Shown piece by piece: positions 13,949 through 20,933 of a stretch of DNA of 22,011 nt (its first letter is position 1; every line of letters begins with the position of its first letter). Source of the DNA: a virus; the IMG/VR virus record IMGVR_UViG_3300009129_000097, positions 1 through 22,011 of that record, one strand, 5' to 3'. The notes beneath the pieces are model-generated. The model made no database searches. It was not told the origin of the DNA and worked only from the letters and a program-made list of their open reading frames with translations. Position numbers and translations under genes: made by a program.

Positions 13949-14980
13949 TTAAAACACTACTTGAACTCCCACAATTGCACCATCATTGCTTGGCCCACGC
14001 GCAGCATCTTCGTTGAAATACTGAACGGTAACCTTTGAACCTGCAAAATCAGCCAAGTTGAAGTTTGCACCCACATCAAACCGCTCGGTATCACCCGAAC
14101 GATATTCATCATAATCAAAACTCTGATAAAGGAAGAAGGGTTCAAATCCAACATTCAATGATGCAACCTTATGGACGTTTGCCAATGCAATTGAAGCACC
14201 TGCCGAAAAACCAGTTCCGGCATTGCGTCCAGAACCTTGATAATAACGGGCACCATCAAGGTCATAGTCTGCAAACGAAGCAGTAAGAGAAACTGTTCCA
14301 GGGTCAACTGTAGTGGTATAGAGTGCATCAACCCCAACCCCGAAAAAGTCCTTGTTGCCACGAAAGGCATCGTTCTGGGATTGAATGTTAATTCCCAAAG
14401 CCAAGCCTTCCAATGCTGCGATTGCAAGATCCACTCGCGCAGCAACCAGAGCATCGCCCCGTCCACCGTCGAACAGTCCTACGTTGTATGCAATGCCGAC
14501 ACCTTCGGCTGCATCTGTGGAACCAGAGAGTGCAACTCCGTCACCACGACCGAAGTCCTCTGGGGATGCCCACTTGGAAACCACGTTCGTTCCATCCCAA
14601 GTAGTCAGACCATAGAGGTTCTCCGATGCATTTCGGTCGGCAGGAATTAGAAACCGTCCAACCTTAACGTCTGCAAGATTCTTGTGTAATGAAGTACCAA
14701 GTGATGCATCAAGAATGTTCAAATCTGAACCATCATACTGAACAGACGCAAACGCATCAAAACCACCCTTCGATGCTGTTGCATTTAGACGAACATTCTC
14801 AAGGTCAAAATTGTTTCCATTGTCATCAAAAATTCCTGCGGCGCGTGACTCTGCACCCAATGCCACAGCGGTATCTCCGCTGGCGGCTGCTGCATCTTCG
14901 GCCGAAACGCTAACTGCGCTCAGACAAAATGCAAGTAATGTAACAAACAAACACTTACTAACGCTGCTAATACTACTCAT
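13949..14980 (-). CDS. Outer-membrane porin-like beta-barrel protein
   Basis: A 343-aa protein with a signal peptide. A hydrophobic core (CLFVTLLAFCLSAVSVSA) ends at a good cleavage site after A27, followed by EDAAAAS. The rest alternates short amphipathic strands with Gly/Asp/Asn turns, and the protein ends GVQVVF. The C-terminal Phe is the barrel-assembly signal of Gram-negative outer-membrane proteins. Segments such as FDLENVRLNATAS, FASVQYDGSDLNILDASLGT and DVKVGRFLIPADRN resemble phosphate-selective (OprP/OprO-type) porins. Its codons look more GC-rich than its neighbours, suggesting host origin. It has an AAGGAG SD, its own CTAAATAA promoter and a leader hairpin. No tail or fibre features are seen. 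Function (nutrient channel, receptor masking or other) is inference. Confidence 0.85.
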   Translation of the reverse strand: MSSISSVSKCLFVTLLAFCLSAVSVSAEDAAAASGDTAVALGAESRAAGIFDDNGNNFDLENVRLNATASKGGFDAFASVQYDGSDLNILDASLGTSLHKNLADVKVGRFLIPADRNASENLYGLTTWDGTNVVSKWASPEDFGRGDGVALSGSTDAAEGVGIAYNVGLFDGGRGDALVAARVDLAIAALEGLALGINIQSQNDAFRGNKDFFGVGVDALYTTTVDPGTVSLTASFADYDLDGARYYQGSGRNAGTGFSAGASIALANVHKVASLNVGFEPFFLYQSFDYDEYRSGDTERFDVGANFNLADFAGSKVTVQYFNEDAARGPSNDGAIVGVQVVF

Positions 14981-14997
14981 CTTGTTTCTCTCCTTAT

Positions 14998-15040
14998 ACC
15001 CAATGGGAAGCCCTGGAACTTCCGAGGCTTCCCATTAGGT
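14998..15040 (-). promoter_or_regulatory. Long hairpin in porin mRNA leader
   Basis: The minus-strand RNA forms a 15-bp stem (14998-15012 with 15026-15040, one G-U pair) and a 13-nt loop. It starts about 6 nt after the expected start of a transcript from CTAAATAA (15052-15059) and ends 3 nt before the porin SD. No U-tract follows, so a 5' stability or processing hairpin, or control of ribosome access, is more likely than termination. Confidence 0.65.
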
Positions 15041-15051
15041 CAGATTAAAGG

Positions 15052-15059
15052 TTATTTAG
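15052..15059 (-). promoter_or_regulatory. Candidate late promoter CTAAATAA
   Basis: The minus strand reads CTAAATAA immediately after the gene 45 stop TGA (15060-15062). It is 71 nt upstream of the porin start codon. It shares CTAAATA with the sites at 191-198 and 3194-3201. Confidence 0.42.
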
Positions 15060-15812
15060 TCATTCTGAAATGGTAGAAAGTTTGTGTTCTGCGGAAATCC
15101 AATATTCCACATCAACTTCCTTGTTTACAAAATGCCCAATTCCCTTGTTGGAAATCTTTACATCATAGTCTCCAGGGAAGAGAATAATATTGTCAACCTT
15201 GAAGGTCATGCAATATTTTTCAAAATTATCCCAGTTTTCCACCGACGAAGAGAACTCTTCAGAAAAGGAAACAGCCTTTCCATCCAATTCCAACTCAAAT
15301 GCATTGGATGCCTTTGGGTTTTCCTTGTCCGTCACGGCAAGAATAAGTCCACTCGCATCAGTTGTATGAATACAAATGTGCGGCAGCTTCATTGCCCCGG
15401 ATGCCTTCAAGAGTGTCTTCAAATCATCCTTCTTAATTTCAAATTGAATATCCCCATCTTCTGGAAAATCAACCTTGCCTCCATTCGGAGGTTGAGTCAC
15501 CAAGGTCGGGTCGGTGTATCCATAATTCACAGTATGTCGCGAATTACCTGCCTTGATCTTGACCGAGCTTTCATTGAACGTAAACTGAGGGTCTTCGAGC
15601 AAACTAATTGCACTCAGAAATTCATTCAACTGGTAAATTGCAAAATCACATGGGAACTTCTCATCCACCGATGCCCGGGCCAAGATGTTCTTGCCTTCGG
15701 AAATCGTAGAAAACTCAGACCCCTGTTTAATTGCAATCCCTTGATTGATTACAGAAAGGTTACTCAAAATCGAAAGTGTCTCTTCCGAAATACTCAATGA
15801 CGAAGATGCCAT
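15060..15812 (-). CDS. 45: Sliding clamp (T4 gp45-like)
   Basis: A 250-aa processivity clamp that forms a trimeric ring around DNA and, in T4, also activates late promoters. Family-typical segments include SISEETLSILSNLSVINQGI, FPCDFAIYQLNEFLSAISLL and NSRHTVNYGY. I chose the ATG at 15812 (MASSSLSISEE), which has a GGAG SD and follows the upstream stop by 1 nt; an in-frame ATG at 15836 overlaps the DUF3310 gene. T4 gp45 has 228 aa. The order 45 before 44 is as in T4, but the porin gene is inserted between them. Confidence 0.95.
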   Translation of the reverse strand: MASSSLSISEETLSILSNLSVINQGIAIKQGSEFSTISEGKNILARASVDEKFPCDFAIYQLNEFLSAISLLEDPQFTFNESSVKIKAGNSRHTVNYGYTDPTLVTQPPNGGKVDFPEDGDIQFEIKKDDLKTLLKASGAMKLPHICIHTTDASGLILAVTDKENPKASNAFELELDGKAVSFSEEFSSSVENWDNFEKYCMTFKVDNIILFPGDYDVKISNKGIGHFVNKEVDVEYWISAEHKLSTISE

Positions 15813-15813
15813 A

Positions 15814-16086
15814 TCACTTGTCTCCTTGTTTTCCATTACTAAAGTACATCATTAAAATAATATAGTGTGCAGCCTTCAATAAATCTTTTCTATTGAAGCC
15901 TTCTTTCTTTCCCAAACGAGCCAGATACTTCATTGCACTTGCCTGACAAAACGGCACGGCAATATCAATAGAGTGGAGAAGGTCTTGAATCTGAAATTCA
16001 TTCTTGCCAACATAATGCTGACCATATGTAGATTCAATATACTCTTCTATCTCCTTCAAACTTTCTTTCTCATTATATTTCATCAT
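15814..16086 (-). CDS. DUF3310-type conserved phage protein
   Basis: A 90-aa protein with the DUF3310 pattern. QHYVGKNEFQIQDLLHSIDI is followed by PFCQASAMKYLARLGKKEGF and RKDLLKAAHYIILMMYF. It corresponds to the small helical domain found across phages, whose biochemical role is not settled. It starts MMKYNEKESL; either of the two adjacent ATGs could be used, and no strong SD is visible. It lies between the glycosyltransferase and the clamp gene, and its stop is 1 nt before the clamp ATG, so it probably belongs to the early replication transcript. Confidence 0.85.
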   Translation of the reverse strand: MMKYNEKESLKEIEEYIESTYGQHYVGKNEFQIQDLLHSIDIAVPFCQASAMKYLARLGKKEGFNRKDLLKAAHYIILMMYFSNGKQGDK

Positions 16087-16089
16087 GTG

Positions 16090-17127
16090 TTATTTCGCCT
16101 TTGCTTTTTTCTTCTTAGATTCCTTTCGTTTCTTTCTACGCTCTTCGGCTTCTGCTCTTCGTCGTTCTGCGCGAGATGCCAACTGGCCAGAGTCTGCCTT
16201 TGGAAACGGAATCACCGGGGCAGGTGGTTTTGGGGGCTGAACCTGTAGCGGCGATCCAGTTCCTCCAGCCCCAGACATTTTCGCCACAGGCCTGTCAACC
16301 ACCCCACCATGCGATGCATTTGGTAATTGGGAAATTGCAGGAAGATTTCCTGCAAATACATACGACCCGATATGCTGAAGCATCATCCACGGGCACATCC
16401 ATACTTTGAAACCAATTTTTCGCGACCATTGGCAGAACATATAATCTTCCGAAAGATACCGTTTAGAATCCTCGTCGATGATAGTGTCGAAGAATGCAGT
16501 AATCTCTCGCGAACCATCAAAATGTTCTGAACGATTGTGGTCTGGAAGATAACTGGCAATGTCCTTATATTCCTCGGCATACTTCACCAAGACATCCCGC
16601 TGAATACACATAAATCCTGTGCCGCCTTCTAATACTTCGACAGGTTCTCCAATTGCCATACGAGCAGCGCCACCAACAGGATTAAAAACAAAATCTCCAA
16701 CATACTGTTCAAGGTCGGCTGGATTTCCGTCAGGAGGAATTCCGTTTTCTACTGCCGACACAATCCTTTCCCATGCAATACACTTCTTTGGATACGGACC
16801 ACACACAATATCTCGGTCAGACTCTTCGTCTGCGAGCGCAACAAGTGCGAGCGCATCGTGTGGATTAAATCCAATATCACTATCCAAAAAGAGTAGGTGA
16901 GTGAACCCGGAACGCAAAAACTCGTCTGCAATATAATTCCGGGCCCGAGTAATTAGACTTTCATTAAAGAGGTAAAAGAATCGAAGCTCGATTCCCATGT
17001 TGGCACACATGGCTGCCAAGTCACAGCAAGCCTTTGCATACATTCCATGACATTGGCCACCATACATTGGAGTCCCAACAAATATCTTTTTCTTTCTCAT
17101 TTCTTCAATAGAGACTTCTAGCTTCAA
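16090..17127 (-). CDS. GT-A type glycosyltransferase with basic C-terminal tail
   Basis: A 345-aa protein. KKIFVGTPMYGG (13-24) opens a nucleotide-sugar-binding domain. FNESLITRARNYIADEFLRS (54-73) and the LLFLDSDIGF motif (78-87, D82-x-D84 binding metal and sugar-nucleotide) follow, and later FMCIQRD and SEDYMFCQWSRKIGF. This matches phage glycosyltransferases related to the Anp1 type. The target (DNA base, virion or host envelope sugar) is unknown. From about residue 295 there is a Pro-rich linker and then a Lys/Arg/Ala-rich tail (RAERRRAEAEERRKKRKESK...), which may bind nucleic acid. The start is TTG at 17127 with an AAAGGAG SD 7 nt upstream; an internal ATG at 17100 is the alternative. 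Confidence 0.85.
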   Translation of the reverse strand: MKLEVSIEEMRKKKIFVGTPMYGGQCHGMYAKACCDLAAMCANMGIELRFFYLFNESLITRARNYIADEFLRSGFTHLLFLDSDIGFNPHDALALVALADEESDRDIVCGPYPKKCIAWERIVSAVENGIPPDGNPADLEQYVGDFVFNPVGGAARMAIGEPVEVLEGGTGFMCIQRDVLVKYAEEYKDIASYLPDHNRSEHFDGSREITAFFDTIIDEDSKRYLSEDYMFCQWSRKIGFKVWMCPWMMLQHIGSYVFAGNLPAISQLPNASHGGVVDRPVAKMSGAGGTGSPLQVQPPKPPAPVIPFPKADSGQLASRAERRRAEAEERRKKRKESKKKKAKAK

Positions 17128-17149
17128 TTCAATTCTCCTTTATAATGAT

Positions 17150-17335
17150 TTAATCATCGTCTTGTTTTATCGGTCCTTTATATTCATGCCATGCCGGGTC
17201 ACATCCCAACATGAATTCCTGCCACTTCTCATATTCAAGTTTCGCCTCTCCGCGAAGTAGGTGAGGTCGTACAAATAGATACTTGTCTTTGATTTTATTT
17301 AGTTCATCCTGTTCCAGTCGATCCGAAGCCGCCAT
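17150..17335 (-). CDS. 61-aa hypothetical protein
   Basis: A small protein starting MAASDRLEQDELNKIKDKYL and ending YKGPIKQDDD. It is rich in charged and aromatic residues (KWQEFMLGCDPAWHEY) with no membrane segment, and no family is recognised. Its first 32 nt overlap the dUTPase end in another frame, within the region coding for dUTPase motif V. An AAAGGA SD lies 9 nt upstream of the ATG, which supports real translation. Confidence 0.6.
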   Translation of the reverse strand: MAASDRLEQDELNKIKDKYLFVRPHLLRGEAKLEYEKWQEFMLGCDPAWHEYKGPIKQDDD

Positions 17336-17801
17336 CGCGAGAAGTCCTTTCTGGTCGTATATGCGTTTCTCTAATCATATAATAATTGGTTTTAATTAAT
17401 TCTGCCTGGGCGATTCGTTCGCCATGCTCAATCTGAATTACATTTTGAGTCTGATTAATAACAGAAACAAAAACCTCTTCCACATAATCCGAGTCAATTA
17501 CCCCTTCGCAATTTGAAAGAGTAAGTCCACGTTTGAATGCAAGACCAGACCTTGGATGCAGTCGTATTGAATTTCCCTTTGGAATACTAAAAACAATTCC
17601 AGTAGGAATCAATGCTCTTGCCCCTGGACTAAGATGAAAAACGCCATCCTTTGCACCAGAGAATTCATTATCGCGAACCTTTATTATATCCCAATCTTGT
17701 AGGTATGCCCGCAAATCAAAGCAGGCAGACCCCGATGTCGCAAAGTCTGGCTCCACGACATCATCATACAGTTTGTAATATTCCAGCTTTGCTAATCCCA
17801 T
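17304..17801 (-). CDS. dut: dUTPase (dUTP diphosphatase)
   Basis: A 165-aa trimeric-type dUTPase that hydrolyses dUTP to dUMP and pyrophosphate, keeping uracil out of phage DNA and supplying dTMP synthesis. All five motifs are present: SGSACFDLRA (23-32), HPRSGLAFKRG (82-92), GVIDSDYVEEV (100-110), GERIAQ (127-132) and RTSRDGGFGSTG (152-163). The DYVEEV form has Glu where many enzymes have Gly (DYxGE). I chose the ATG at 17801 with a GGAGG SD 7 nt upstream; the ORF continues to 17834 without support. It overlaps the upstream Cys-pair gene by 10 nt. Confidence 0.95.
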   Translation of the reverse strand: MGLAKLEYYKLYDDVVEPDFATSGSACFDLRAYLQDWDIIKVRDNEFSGAKDGVFHLSPGARALIPTGIVFSIPKGNSIRLHPRSGLAFKRGLTLSNCEGVIDSDYVEEVFVSVINQTQNVIQIEHGERIAQAELIKTNYYMIRETHIRPERTSRDGGFGSTGTG

Positions 17802-18094
17802 ACAATTTCCTCCGTCTTCTGAAGACGGACCCATGCATCAGTCCACATTTTTTCAAGACGTTCTACAGTTTCCTTCGGCTGGTTTCGCTTGTTATATTCC
17901 TCTCGATAATCATACCCATACGGGTCGAAATCATCATGCATGATATACTGTGCCCGTGACGGACTACAATTAATATGCCGTGCATGATACATCAGGATTG
18001 CCGGAGTATTTTTGGCAATTGCCTCAAGCCATGTCACATCCTCTTTTCTCTCGACCGACTCTCCACACTTGTCACACGTTGCTGAACTCTTCAT
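17792..18094 (-). CDS. Cys-pair protein of unknown function
   Basis: A 100-aa protein starting MKSSATCDKCGESVERKEDV. One CxxC pair (CDKC) is near the N-terminus and a possible third ligand group (HARHINC) lies farther on, suggesting a single zinc site. The C-terminal half is Tyr- and charge-rich (DPYGYDYREEYNKRNQ) and ends in a helix with Trp residues. I do not recognise the family. The ATG at 18094 has AAAAGGA 10 nt upstream; an in-frame ATG at 18118 overlaps the phoH stop and is the alternative. Confidence 0.7.
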   Translation of the reverse strand: MKSSATCDKCGESVERKEDVTWLEAIAKNTPAILMYHARHINCSPSRAQYIMHDDFDPYGYDYREEYNKRNQPKETVERLEKMWTDAWVRLQKTEEIVWD

Positions 18095-18110
18095 TATATA
18101 GGTATCCTTT

Positions 18111-18860
18111 TCATTCATATAAACTTAATACTTCACTTACTACAGGGTGTCTCTCAATTTCTTTGAAATTAAATTCGACCGACGCAATCATCTTTGCCTT
18201 GCGCGTGGCCAATCGTTCCATAAATCCTTTCAATCCGTTATCATCATATCCTCGGTCATACTGGTCTAAGTCTCCTGTTATTACTAACTTGCTACCCTCA
18301 CCAATTCGCGTGAGTAACATTTTCATTTGCGAGTCTGTCGCATTCTGCATTTCATCCGCGATAATCACGGAGTTCTTGAAAGTCCTCCCACGCATGAATG
18401 CAAGCGGAGCAATTTCAATTATGTTTTCATCTAAAAGATATTTAATATCTTTCGGAGAGTAGTATTCCTCGAAGACATCCATGATGGGTTTCGTCCACGG
18501 GGTCATCTTTTCAATTAATGTGCCGGGGAGAAATCCGTGTTGCTCGTCAACACTCACGGCGGGTCTGGTAATGACAATCTTGTCTATCGAACCTTCTTTG
18601 AATCTGCGAATTGCATACAGGGTACTTATCAATGTCTTCCCGGTTCCTGCCGGCCCTGTCGCAAATACAATATGATTATTCTCATTCTCTAACTGTCTCA
18701 CTAAATCATATTGCTTTTTATTTCTGGGGACAATTTCAACATCTTTCTTCCTTCGGCGTTTATGTTTTGCCCCGCCATTCAACACTTTCAAATTAGATTC
18801 ATTCTCTTCTTCTGTTGCCTCTACCTTTACTGCCTTTAATCTCCGACTTTTTTTTGACAA
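18111..18860 (-). CDS. phoH: PhoH-like P-loop ATPase
   Basis: A 249-aa PhoH-family ATPase. A basic N-terminal region (about 1-45) precedes NKKQYDLVRQL and Walker A GPAGTGKT (69-76). VITRPAVSVDEQHGFLPGTL (96-115), LAFMRGRTFKNSVIIADEMQN with Walker B (165-170) and VITGDLDQYD (193-202) follow. PhoH proteins are very common in marine phages and are thought to be linked to RNA metabolism or phosphate stress, without a settled function. The start is TTG at 18860, supported by GGAGGT 5 nt upstream. A GATAAATA late-type motif lies about 40 nt upstream of the start. Confidence 0.93.
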   Translation of the reverse strand: MSKKSRRLKAVKVEATEEENESNLKVLNGGAKHKRRRKKDVEIVPRNKKQYDLVRQLENENNHIVFATGPAGTGKTLISTLYAIRRFKEGSIDKIVITRPAVSVDEQHGFLPGTLIEKMTPWTKPIMDVFEEYYSPKDIKYLLDENIIEIAPLAFMRGRTFKNSVIIADEMQNATDSQMKMLLTRIGEGSKLVITGDLDQYDRGYDDNGLKGFMERLATRKAKMIASVEFNFKEIERHPVVSEVLSLYE

Positions 18861-18897
18861 TAGCTACCTCCCGAAAAGTGAATAGGGTGTATATTGA

Positions 18898-18905
18898 TAT
18901 TTATC
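18898..18905 (-). promoter_or_regulatory. Candidate late promoter GATAAATA before phoH
   Basis: The minus strand reads GATAAATA, one mismatch from TATAAATA. It is set within the inverted repeat TTGATA-AA-TATCAA (18894-18907). Initiation would leave a leader of about 32 nt with the phoH SD. It lies in the 57-nt gap after the oxygenase gene. Confidence 0.35.
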
Positions 18906-18917
18906 AAAAAAACATTT

Positions 18918-19622
18918 CTAATTTTTTATAACCTTTTTAATAAATTGCATTTCTAAAAAACTAATTCTAAGACATAAATCATCAATTTTATTTTTCATAT
19001 CAACATTTCCTTCATCTAAATTATCAGAAATTTCATAAAGTTCATTGACACATTTATTTAATTCCACCAAAAGGTATCTATCGCTAGAAGATGATATTAA
19101 ACAATCTATAAACCCAATAACAACTATACGCTTTCCACCAGTAACGCGATGAACTTTATGAAGAAGGCCATGTGGATAAAAAATAGCTTGGCCAGGAGAT
19201 TCTTTAAATATAGACTCTCCAAAATCATGCCTAATCAACAACTCTCCTCCAGAATATTCAGATGGATCATTTAACCATATTGTATATGATATTTTTACAC
19301 TTCTCCCATCTCCTTTCGTCAAACTATCTAAATGCCAATCATAAAAATCATCAACATTATATATAGCTATTGCACTAGATATATTATTAAACTCACTACC
19401 AGTAACTTCATTTGAAACTATATCTATATTTTTATTATTAAATATTATTTTATGAAGGCTTCTGTCTATAGAGTCATCATATACCGTACTATTTTTTTTA
19501 TATTTTATTGCTGCACCAGCACTTTTCTTACCATCTCTGGGACTCAATTGACCAGATGTAATCATATTAAAAATAGTTTGTATTTGATCTGAAGATAAAA
19601 AATTATCAATATTACTTATCAT
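18918..19622 (-). CDS. 2-oxoglutarate/Fe(II)-dependent oxygenase (PKHD type)
   Basis: A 234-aa oxygenase. DWHLDS gives H97 and D99, and LLHKVHRVTGGKR (153-165) gives the distal Fe ligand H155 and R165 for 2-oxoglutarate. This is the HxD...H...R set of prolyl-hydroxylase-like (PKHD) enzymes. Conserved strands ISYTIWLND and YSGGELLIR lie between. A further stretch of about 60 residues, probably helical, follows the catalytic domain and ends FIKKVIKN. Such oxygenases are frequent in marine T4-like phages, but substrates are unknown. The gene is markedly more AT-rich than both neighbours, with A/T-ending codons throughout, which suggests recent transfer. Confidence 0.88.
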   Translation of the reverse strand: MISNIDNFLSSDQIQTIFNMITSGQLSPRDGKKSAGAAIKYKKNSTVYDDSIDRSLHKIIFNNKNIDIVSNEVTGSEFNNISSAIAIYNVDDFYDWHLDSLTKGDGRSVKISYTIWLNDPSEYSGGELLIRHDFGESIFKESPGQAIFYPHGLLHKVHRVTGGKRIVVIGFIDCLISSSSDRYLLVELNKCVNELYEISDNLDEGNVDMKNKIDDLCLRISFLEMQFIKKVIKN

Positions 19623-19635
19623 ATTACATTCCTTT

Positions 19636-20046
19636 CTACTCGTCCTCTTTCTTCATAAACCGCTCTAACCATTTTTTATTTGCCTTCTTTGTCCATTGCC
19701 TGCTCTTGGCCTTAGACAGTTTTTCGACCAGAAGAGTTCGCCCACAATTCTTATTATCCGAATGAAGGTGTCCTATAATACCCTTTTCCTTGATAAGATG
19801 ATTGACAAACTCGTCCGGCAGTTCCTCAAAGGGAATCTCCCGCACAGAACCATCTCCGCGAGTCACCTTGAAATTGACCGTTTCCCGGCCCACATCAGCC
19901 CAAGTCTGAACGCACGCGCCATGCTCATAGGCATCGGGAATCAACTTCTGGATTCTATGTGAATTCTCCAATTGAGTATAAAGAGCATCTACCTCTTTAC
20001 GCTTCAAAAAAAGAGTATCCAACATTTCTTGAAATGCATCTTTCAT
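19636..20046 (-). CDS. 136-aa hypothetical protein
   Basis: A protein starting MKDAFQEMLDTLFLKRKEVD, with a helical N-terminus. A central part with strands and polar turns follows (ETVNFKVTRGDGSVREIPFE), then GHLHSDNKNCGRT and a strongly basic end (SKAKSRQWTKKANKKWLERF). No family is recognised; the basic tail could bind nucleic acid. Its ATG overlaps the stop of the upstream gene (ATGA), which is strong evidence of coupled translation. It ends 13 nt before the oxygenase start codon. Confidence 0.7.
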   Translation of the reverse strand: MKDAFQEMLDTLFLKRKEVDALYTQLENSHRIQKLIPDAYEHGACVQTWADVGRETVNFKVTRGDGSVREIPFEELPDEFVNHLIKEKGIIGHLHSDNKNCGRTLLVEKLSKAKSRQWTKKANKKWLERFMKKEDE

Positions 20047-20237
20047 AGTACAACAATTCCTTTCCGAAACACGCTATCTGACTTCTTGCAGCAAAATACC
20101 ACAACATCCCGTCCCATATAATCCTCAGAATAATTCTGAATAATCACCTCTTCTGTGAAATGAAAATCGTCACACCCGGAACAATGAACCTTGGGCTTGG
20201 GGACATACTCATACTCTTCTTTGTTATTCTTCATCAT
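20043..20237 (-). CDS. Small Cys-containing protein
   Basis: A 64-aa protein starting MMKNNKEEYEYVPKPKVHCS. A CSGC pair followed by DDFHF and a later CC could form one zinc site. The rest is a short beta-rich segment ending FRKGIVVL. The function is unknown. Two adjacent ATGs (20237 and 20234) follow the purine-rich sequence AGAGAAAAAGAAG, and the ORF could also be opened by a TTG at 20261. The gene overlaps the SprT-like gene at its start and the next gene by 4 nt at its end. Confidence 0.65.
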   Translation of the reverse strand: MMKNNKEEYEYVPKPKVHCSGCDDFHFTEEVIIQNYSEDYMGRDVVVFCCKKSDSVFRKGIVVL

Positions 20238-20649
20238 CTTCTTTTTCTCTTTCTGAAGCAATGCATGGGTTTTCCATTAGGTCCGTCCAGAGTTGGGCAT
20301 ACATTACACCAAAGTCTGGACCGTGGTCACCATACTTCTTATGTCGCGACTGTTCTACTTTCTTTGAGGAAGACCATGTATGCACATGAGCCAATTCATG
20401 CGGCAATGTGCATATGGCAAAGTCTCTGCCATGAGGAGTGGTCATTAGTTTATCCTCAAAAGCAATTTCAAAATATCTCTTTGAACCCTTTCCCTTTAAC
20501 TCACATGATGCAAAATTTCCTTCCATCTTTAATTCATCGACAAACACAACCCGAACAGGAAACTCAGGAACGTGCCCCAATATCTCGGCACGGGTGACAT
20601 ATTCCCGAATCTCTTTCCTGCCCTTTTTATTTTCTTTGGTTAATCCCAT
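20224..20649 (-). CDS. SprT-like zinc metalloprotease domain protein
   Basis: A 141-aa protein with LPHELAHVHTW, a clear HExxH zinc-protease motif (H84, E85, H88), and a downstream DHGPDFG with H109 as the probable third ligand. This matches the short SprT-like (Spartan-type) family, whose eukaryotic members degrade proteins crosslinked to DNA. A role in clearing DNA-bound proteins is possible but unproven. The N-terminus is basic, and the C-terminus is strongly acidic (SEREKEDDEE). The ATG at 20649 has a GGGGGGAT SD and overlaps the upstream gene by 10 nt. Confidence 0.85.
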   Translation of the reverse strand: MGLTKENKKGRKEIREYVTRAEILGHVPEFPVRVVFVDELKMEGNFASCELKGKGSKRYFEIAFEDKLMTTPHGRDFAICTLPHELAHVHTWSSSKKVEQSRHKKYGDHGPDFGVMYAQLWTDLMENPCIASEREKEDDEE

Positions 20650-20912
20650 TCATCCCCCCACTCAAATGCACCTATTCCACTCTGCTCTTCAGTTTGATAT
20701 TTCCCTTCGCCGCTCAAAAACTTTTTTGATAGAGATTCCCATTCCACATTATCGGGGGCCGTGGGAGGAAGAAAGCGAGCCGGAGTTTCTATTCCATTCC
20801 TTTCACGCCATGCTGCATTTTTTGCTTTAATTTTGGCTTTATTTTTTCGATAATATGCTCTTTGATATGCTCTACGTTCTTTATCTTTACGTTCTTCATC
20901 TGTCATTGCCAT
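20640..20912 (-). CDS. 90-aa basic/acidic hypothetical protein
   Basis: A small protein whose N-terminal half is a highly basic predicted helix (ERRAYQRAYYRKNKAKIKAK) and whose C-terminus is acidic and Gly/Trp-containing (GIGAFEWGDEWD). The YYRKNKAKIKAKN pattern resembles the basic stretch that precedes HNH domains in phage endonucleases, but no HNH motif follows, so I make no functional call. A second ATG at 20906 is possible. AAAGGAA lies 12 nt upstream of the first ATG. Confidence 0.65.
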   Translation of the reverse strand: MAMTDEERKDKERRAYQRAYYRKNKAKIKAKNAAWRERNGIETPARFLPPTAPDNVEWESLSKKFLSGEGKYQTEEQSGIGAFEWGDEWD

Positions 20913-20933
20913 CTTAACATTCTTTCCTTTTGC

